Part shown: one piece after another, positions 61,309-64,000 of the stretch
Layout: each line of letters begins with the position of its first letter
How positions within the stretch are numbered: the first letter of the stretch is position 1
Assembly: GCA_003024785.1 (NCBI GenBank)
Contig: PUQB01000076.1
Location: 443,936 to 507,935 of the forward strand
Source of the DNA: Selaginella tamariscina
Lineage: Eukaryota > Streptophyta > Lycopodiopsida > Selaginellales > Selaginellaceae
Direction: 5' to 3'
DNA length: 64,000 nucleotides
Program-made: the position numbers and the translations under genes
The notes under the pieces: model-generated
The model's database searches: none
Told to the model about the DNA's origin: nothing
Seen by the model: the letters and a program-made list of their open reading frames with translations, nothing else

Positions 61309-62530
61309 ATGAGAAAATTCTTTTTCATGGTAATCACTCTTGTGCTCTTTTCCAACTCGGTCAATTGTTCGAGAGTTACAGTCACAAAAGAAGGAAACTA
61401 GGAACCCTTTACTCCATCAACGAAGACGAAGATCGGAATGGAAGATCCCACTTCAAACCTTCCGAAACTTTTTCACAATGCCAGTGTTCTTGGGGACTCC
61501 TCCACACAAGTTTTATGCTCTGTTGACACTGGTAGTGACCTTTCTGGATAAAGTGCAATGCAAGTCAAACTCTAGATAAAAACTTCTTCCAGTATAGATC
61601 TTCTGGCACCTATCACCAACTAAGTTGTAACGATCAACGTGCTCCCAAAAAGAGAGCTATGGATGTAAGAACTCTGGATGTACATATGTTCAAACTTATT
61701 TAGATGAAACTTGGACTTCAGGCAGAATATCTACAGACACGTTAACACTCTCATATGACAATGGTGTTACGGAGGTCTTTCCTAGTGTAGTCTTTGGCTG
61801 TTCTACTAAACAGGAGGGCATGGAAAGCTTGACTGGACTTGCTGGGTTTGGGCGACGTTCTATATCTTTAAACAACCAAATTGGTAGCAAAAGATTTTCT
61901 TACTGTTTGTCATCTTTAGGACCTGATAATTACTTGTTGTTAGGAGACTCTGCAAGGTTCGTTATATATAAATAATTATGAAATTCTTATTTTGTTTATT
62001 AAGAAAGCTTAATTTTTGTAGGCTGCCTGACAAGGGGATACAATCCATAAGCATCTTAGATTTACATGGAGACAAGAGTTCCTACTATGTAATCTTACTG
62101 CTGTCTTAGTAGACGGCAAACGTGTACGATTGGACAATAAGGAACGGGATCTTGGAATAATTTTGATTCAGGTTCAGCTTCACATACCTACCACCTACAC
62201 TATATCGAAGGCTACGAAGCGCAATCATCTCATCAGTTGATTTACCAATTGTGAATAATAGTAATTATGACCTGTGCTTTGATAGAAGTTACAAAAACTT
62301 GGGTCCCTTCCCACATATTGAGCTTGAGTTTGAGTCTGGTAAGGCCGTTATGATCCCATCTTCGGAAAATTTTTTGCGCCCTCCAGCTGATAACAACCAC
62401 ATAGTTTGTCTTACTATTCTTCTAGCATGAATCCATCAGTGGGCTATCTGATGCAACGGGGTTTCCATGTGCTTTTGATAATGAAGCTTCAAAAATATAT
62501 TTTGTACCAGCTACATGTGATGACCTCTAA
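61309..62530 (+). pseudogene. nepenthesin-like (A1B) aspartic protease, frame-disturbed
   Basis: Secreted pepsin-type protease of the large plant A1B family. It starts MRKFFFMVITLVLF with a cleavable signal (SNSVNCS). First catalytic motif VDTGSDL. Then the VVFGCSTKQEG block, GLAGFGRRSISLNNQIG and KRFSYCLSSLG typical of nepenthesins. Second catalytic motif FDSGSASHTY after an intron at 61,957-62,021. End: EASKIYFVPATCDDL then stop at 62,530. Both catalytic Asp triplets are intact. Many frame changes and a shortened region between the first Asp motif and the flap point to a decayed copy or indel-rich sequence. Confidence 0.72.
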
Positions 62531-63514
62531 AGGCATGATCTAATAATAAATAGTCTGATTCCGATACATAAGATTGTGCATGTTTGTATGGATTAACCTA
62601 CAAATATATAGATATGTGATTATAGATTCACTATATGTATATATTATTCTAGTTAATAGATATCAAACTATTGAACAGAGAACTGCAACTTCTTTTTAAA
62701 AGAATATTTTTAGAATTTTCAACAGCAGAGAGTAGAGGTCTTCTCATCATGTCAAGCGAGTCCGTAATTGTTGTGTGCTCTTCTGTTTGTTATTTGGTAG
62801 TTCTGTCGTTTATTTATTGGTGGTAGTATTTTCTTTTTACTTTTGTTGTTGCAATACAGCAAACATTCAGCAATTGCACCATTTTGCGGAACGTGAAGGT
62901 ATAAATCGGCATTTCGGTGGGCAAAGCTATTTTTTAAAGGGACCGAGTGGTCTTGACAATGTCCCCATCCACAGCCACGTAGTGAGTGGTCCTGACAATA
63001 TCCCCCACCACAGCCGCAGTGGACGTGATATGTTACTGCAAGTCCTAGATTGTTAACTTTTAAGATAGTGTTATTGTGGCCCAAGTGCATATCTGCGAAT
63101 TGGGGCCTCATTCAACCTTATCGGATCTAGGTGAATCATGCTATTGTTTAATAAAGAATTCAGTGGTTTTAAGTCATTAGGGAGGTTGAGAATAATTAAA
63201 TTAAAGTCGTACTCACTCGCTTCTTCAAGAAATTGTGTTTGAGAATCTGATGTGTGACATTCGATGACAAGACCTTGTAACTTCTTGTATGGCTACTCCA
63301 CTCCAAACCTCATCAAATACAATCTATGCCCATTTCCTCAATGTTAAATACAGTCAAATCATATTTGCTATGAGCAGCTATCAATGTTGGATGAATAACA
63401 GAATGTTGTCATTGATGTCCATTGTCTTTGCAGCCATTTGCAGTCAGTAATTATAGGGTCTCGGCGAAAAGGAGGCTCCGGCTCGGGAGGCTTCATATCT
63501 AGTATATTCGCGGA
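62531..63514. other. non-coding stretch with a 39-bp tandem duplication
   Basis: No supported gene. At 62,945-63,021 a unit GAGTGGTCYTGACAATRTCC... occurs twice, offset by 39 bp, with several substitutions. The open frames across it on both strands owe their length to this repeat. Confidence 0.45.
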
Positions 63515-63556
63515 TATTCTAGGTTATTCTAGCATATTCTAGAATATTCTAGAATA
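63515..63556. promoter_or_regulatory. 10-bp periodic TATTCTAGAA array, heat-shock-element-like
   Basis: Four tandem decamers (TATTCTAGGT, TATTCTAGCA, TATTCTAGAA, TATTCTAGAA). From 63,537 to 63,554 they give the strict alternation TTC-nn-GAA-nn-TTC-nn-GAA, a perfect four-unit heat-shock element by the known consensus. It lies 3' of the minus-strand SWIM gene, so its target, if any, is not obvious. Confidence 0.5.
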
Positions 63557-63570
63557 TATAATTTTTAATA

Positions 63571-63607
63571 TGCCGACTGGCTTAATATATGCCGACTGGC
63601 TTAATAA
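63571..63607 (+). repeat. 19-bp direct tandem repeat
   Basis: TGCCGACTGGCTTAATA occurs twice, starting at 63,571 and 63,590, just beside the decamer array. Confidence 0.85.
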
Positions 63608-63632
63608 AACATTATCCTAAACCCTAAACCAT

Positions 63633-63980
63633 TTATCCTTGTAGCACCGGTGGGTCATGAACTCTGTTGCAATTCACCAGCAAACGGTGGACCTCCATCT
63701 CACTGAGCGATCGCCTTTGTAGAAAATATGTGACGTCCGGGTTCAAGCCAAGCACACGGCTATAGACGAAGTACATGTGTACACATGGGCTCCAACTTTT
63801 GCTCTTCTGAAATGTAGAACAACTGCATGAAGGATAAGTATTAATAGTCACCTTTGCAGAGTCATTTCCTGCCGACACAACGAAAGCCTCCTTCCGTCCT
63901 CTAGCTGTCACTTCAACATTTCGCACACAACCTAAAAACGTCTTGGCCTTGCGGAAATTCTTCTCTTGTTCCTTAGACAT
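63633..63980 (-). CDS. SWIM zinc-finger protein fragment (MULE/FAR1-type C-terminus), may continue past right edge
   Basis: A 115-residue frame with a SWIM zinc motif: PSCSCSTF then SPCVHMYFVYSRVLGL, i.e. C-x-C...C-x-H. SWIM domains bind DNA or protein and sit at the end of MuDR-type transposases, FAR1/FHY3 factors and other proteins. The segment before it (VRNVEVTARGRKEAFVVSAGNDSAKVTINTYP, shown in pieces as EVTARGRKEAF and KVTINTYP) fits the strand that precedes SWIM. An ATG at 63,980 opens the frame 20 bases from the window edge, but the family is usually longer, so upstream exons outside the window are likely. Confidence 0.65.
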   Translation of the reverse strand: MSKEQEKNFRKAKTFLGCVRNVEVTARGRKEAFVVSAGNDSAKVTINTYPSCSCSTFQKSKSWSPCVHMYFVYSRVLGLNPDVTYFLQRRSLSEMEVHRLLVNCNRVHDPPVLQG

Positions 63981-64000
63981 TTTTGTTGGAGTCCGGACCA

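Noticed and set aside
62752-63111. 119-residue minus-strand frame with Cys/Gly/His-rich repeats (CGCGGGYCQDH)
   Set aside because: The repeat is the translated 39-bp DNA duplication; the opposite strand is open as well and no family matches.
63614-63630. CCTAAACCCTAAACC resembling plant telomere repeat
   Set aside because: Only two units, with genes and unique sequence around; too short to be an interstitial telomere array.

Overview
The window is nuclear DNA from a land plant. It has AT-rich intergenic DNA, many short AT-rich spliceosomal introns, plant-type gene families (HEN2, EREX, CRINKLY4-like, ankyrin-PGG, nepenthesin-like protease) and plant transposons. Two genes point to a seedless, flagellated-sperm plant (bryophyte, lycophyte or fern grade). 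One is an ARL13-type ciliary GTPase. The other is a LysM-M23 peptidoglycan-hydrolase-like protein of the kind expected where plastids keep peptidoglycan. The species cannot be named from the sequence.

Layout. 0.2-4.3 kb: 5' two-thirds of a HEN2-type exosome RNA helicase (minus strand, running off the left edge). 4.66-6.06 kb: a non-coding PIF/Harbinger-like element with 36-bp inverted ends and a TTA target duplication. 6.57-14.36 kb: an unclassified interspersed repeat (R1) split by a nested, structurally complete Ty3/gypsy chromovirus (6.93-13.25 kb, minus strand, 5-bp target duplication). A second R1 copy without the insertion lies at 45.7-47.3 kb and shows the empty site. 14.4-19.5 kb: no genes, a probable hAT-like MITE and a minisatellite. 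19.5-22.6 kb: the LysM-M23 gene (minus). 22.6-32.4 kb: a gene-poor, AT-rich stretch of decayed repeats. 32.5-44.3 kb: a compact island of five genes in strictly alternating orientation: ARL13-like (+), solanesyl diphosphate synthase (-), CMP-sialic-acid-transporter-like nucleotide-sugar transporter (+), B12D (-), EREX PX-domain Rab effector (+). Two of the junctions are head-to-head and two are tail-to-tail. 44.3-50.4 kb: repeats only. 50.4-64 kb: lineage-expanded genes with disturbed frames: a long ankyrin-PGG membrane protein, a matrixin metalloprotease, a CRINKLY4-like ectodomain with no kinase, a nepenthesin-like aspartic protease, and a SWIM zinc-finger fragment at the right edge.

Functionally the island holds housekeeping genes (ubiquinone side chain, Golgi sugar transport, mitochondrial B12D, endosomal trafficking, cilium). 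The right arm is rich in environment- and defence-type families. Single-base indels interrupt many otherwise well conserved host exons, including active-site exons. This means either widespread gene decay or, more likely, residual sequencing indels, so exon-level coordinates are given as splice-site-supported models rather than clean translations.
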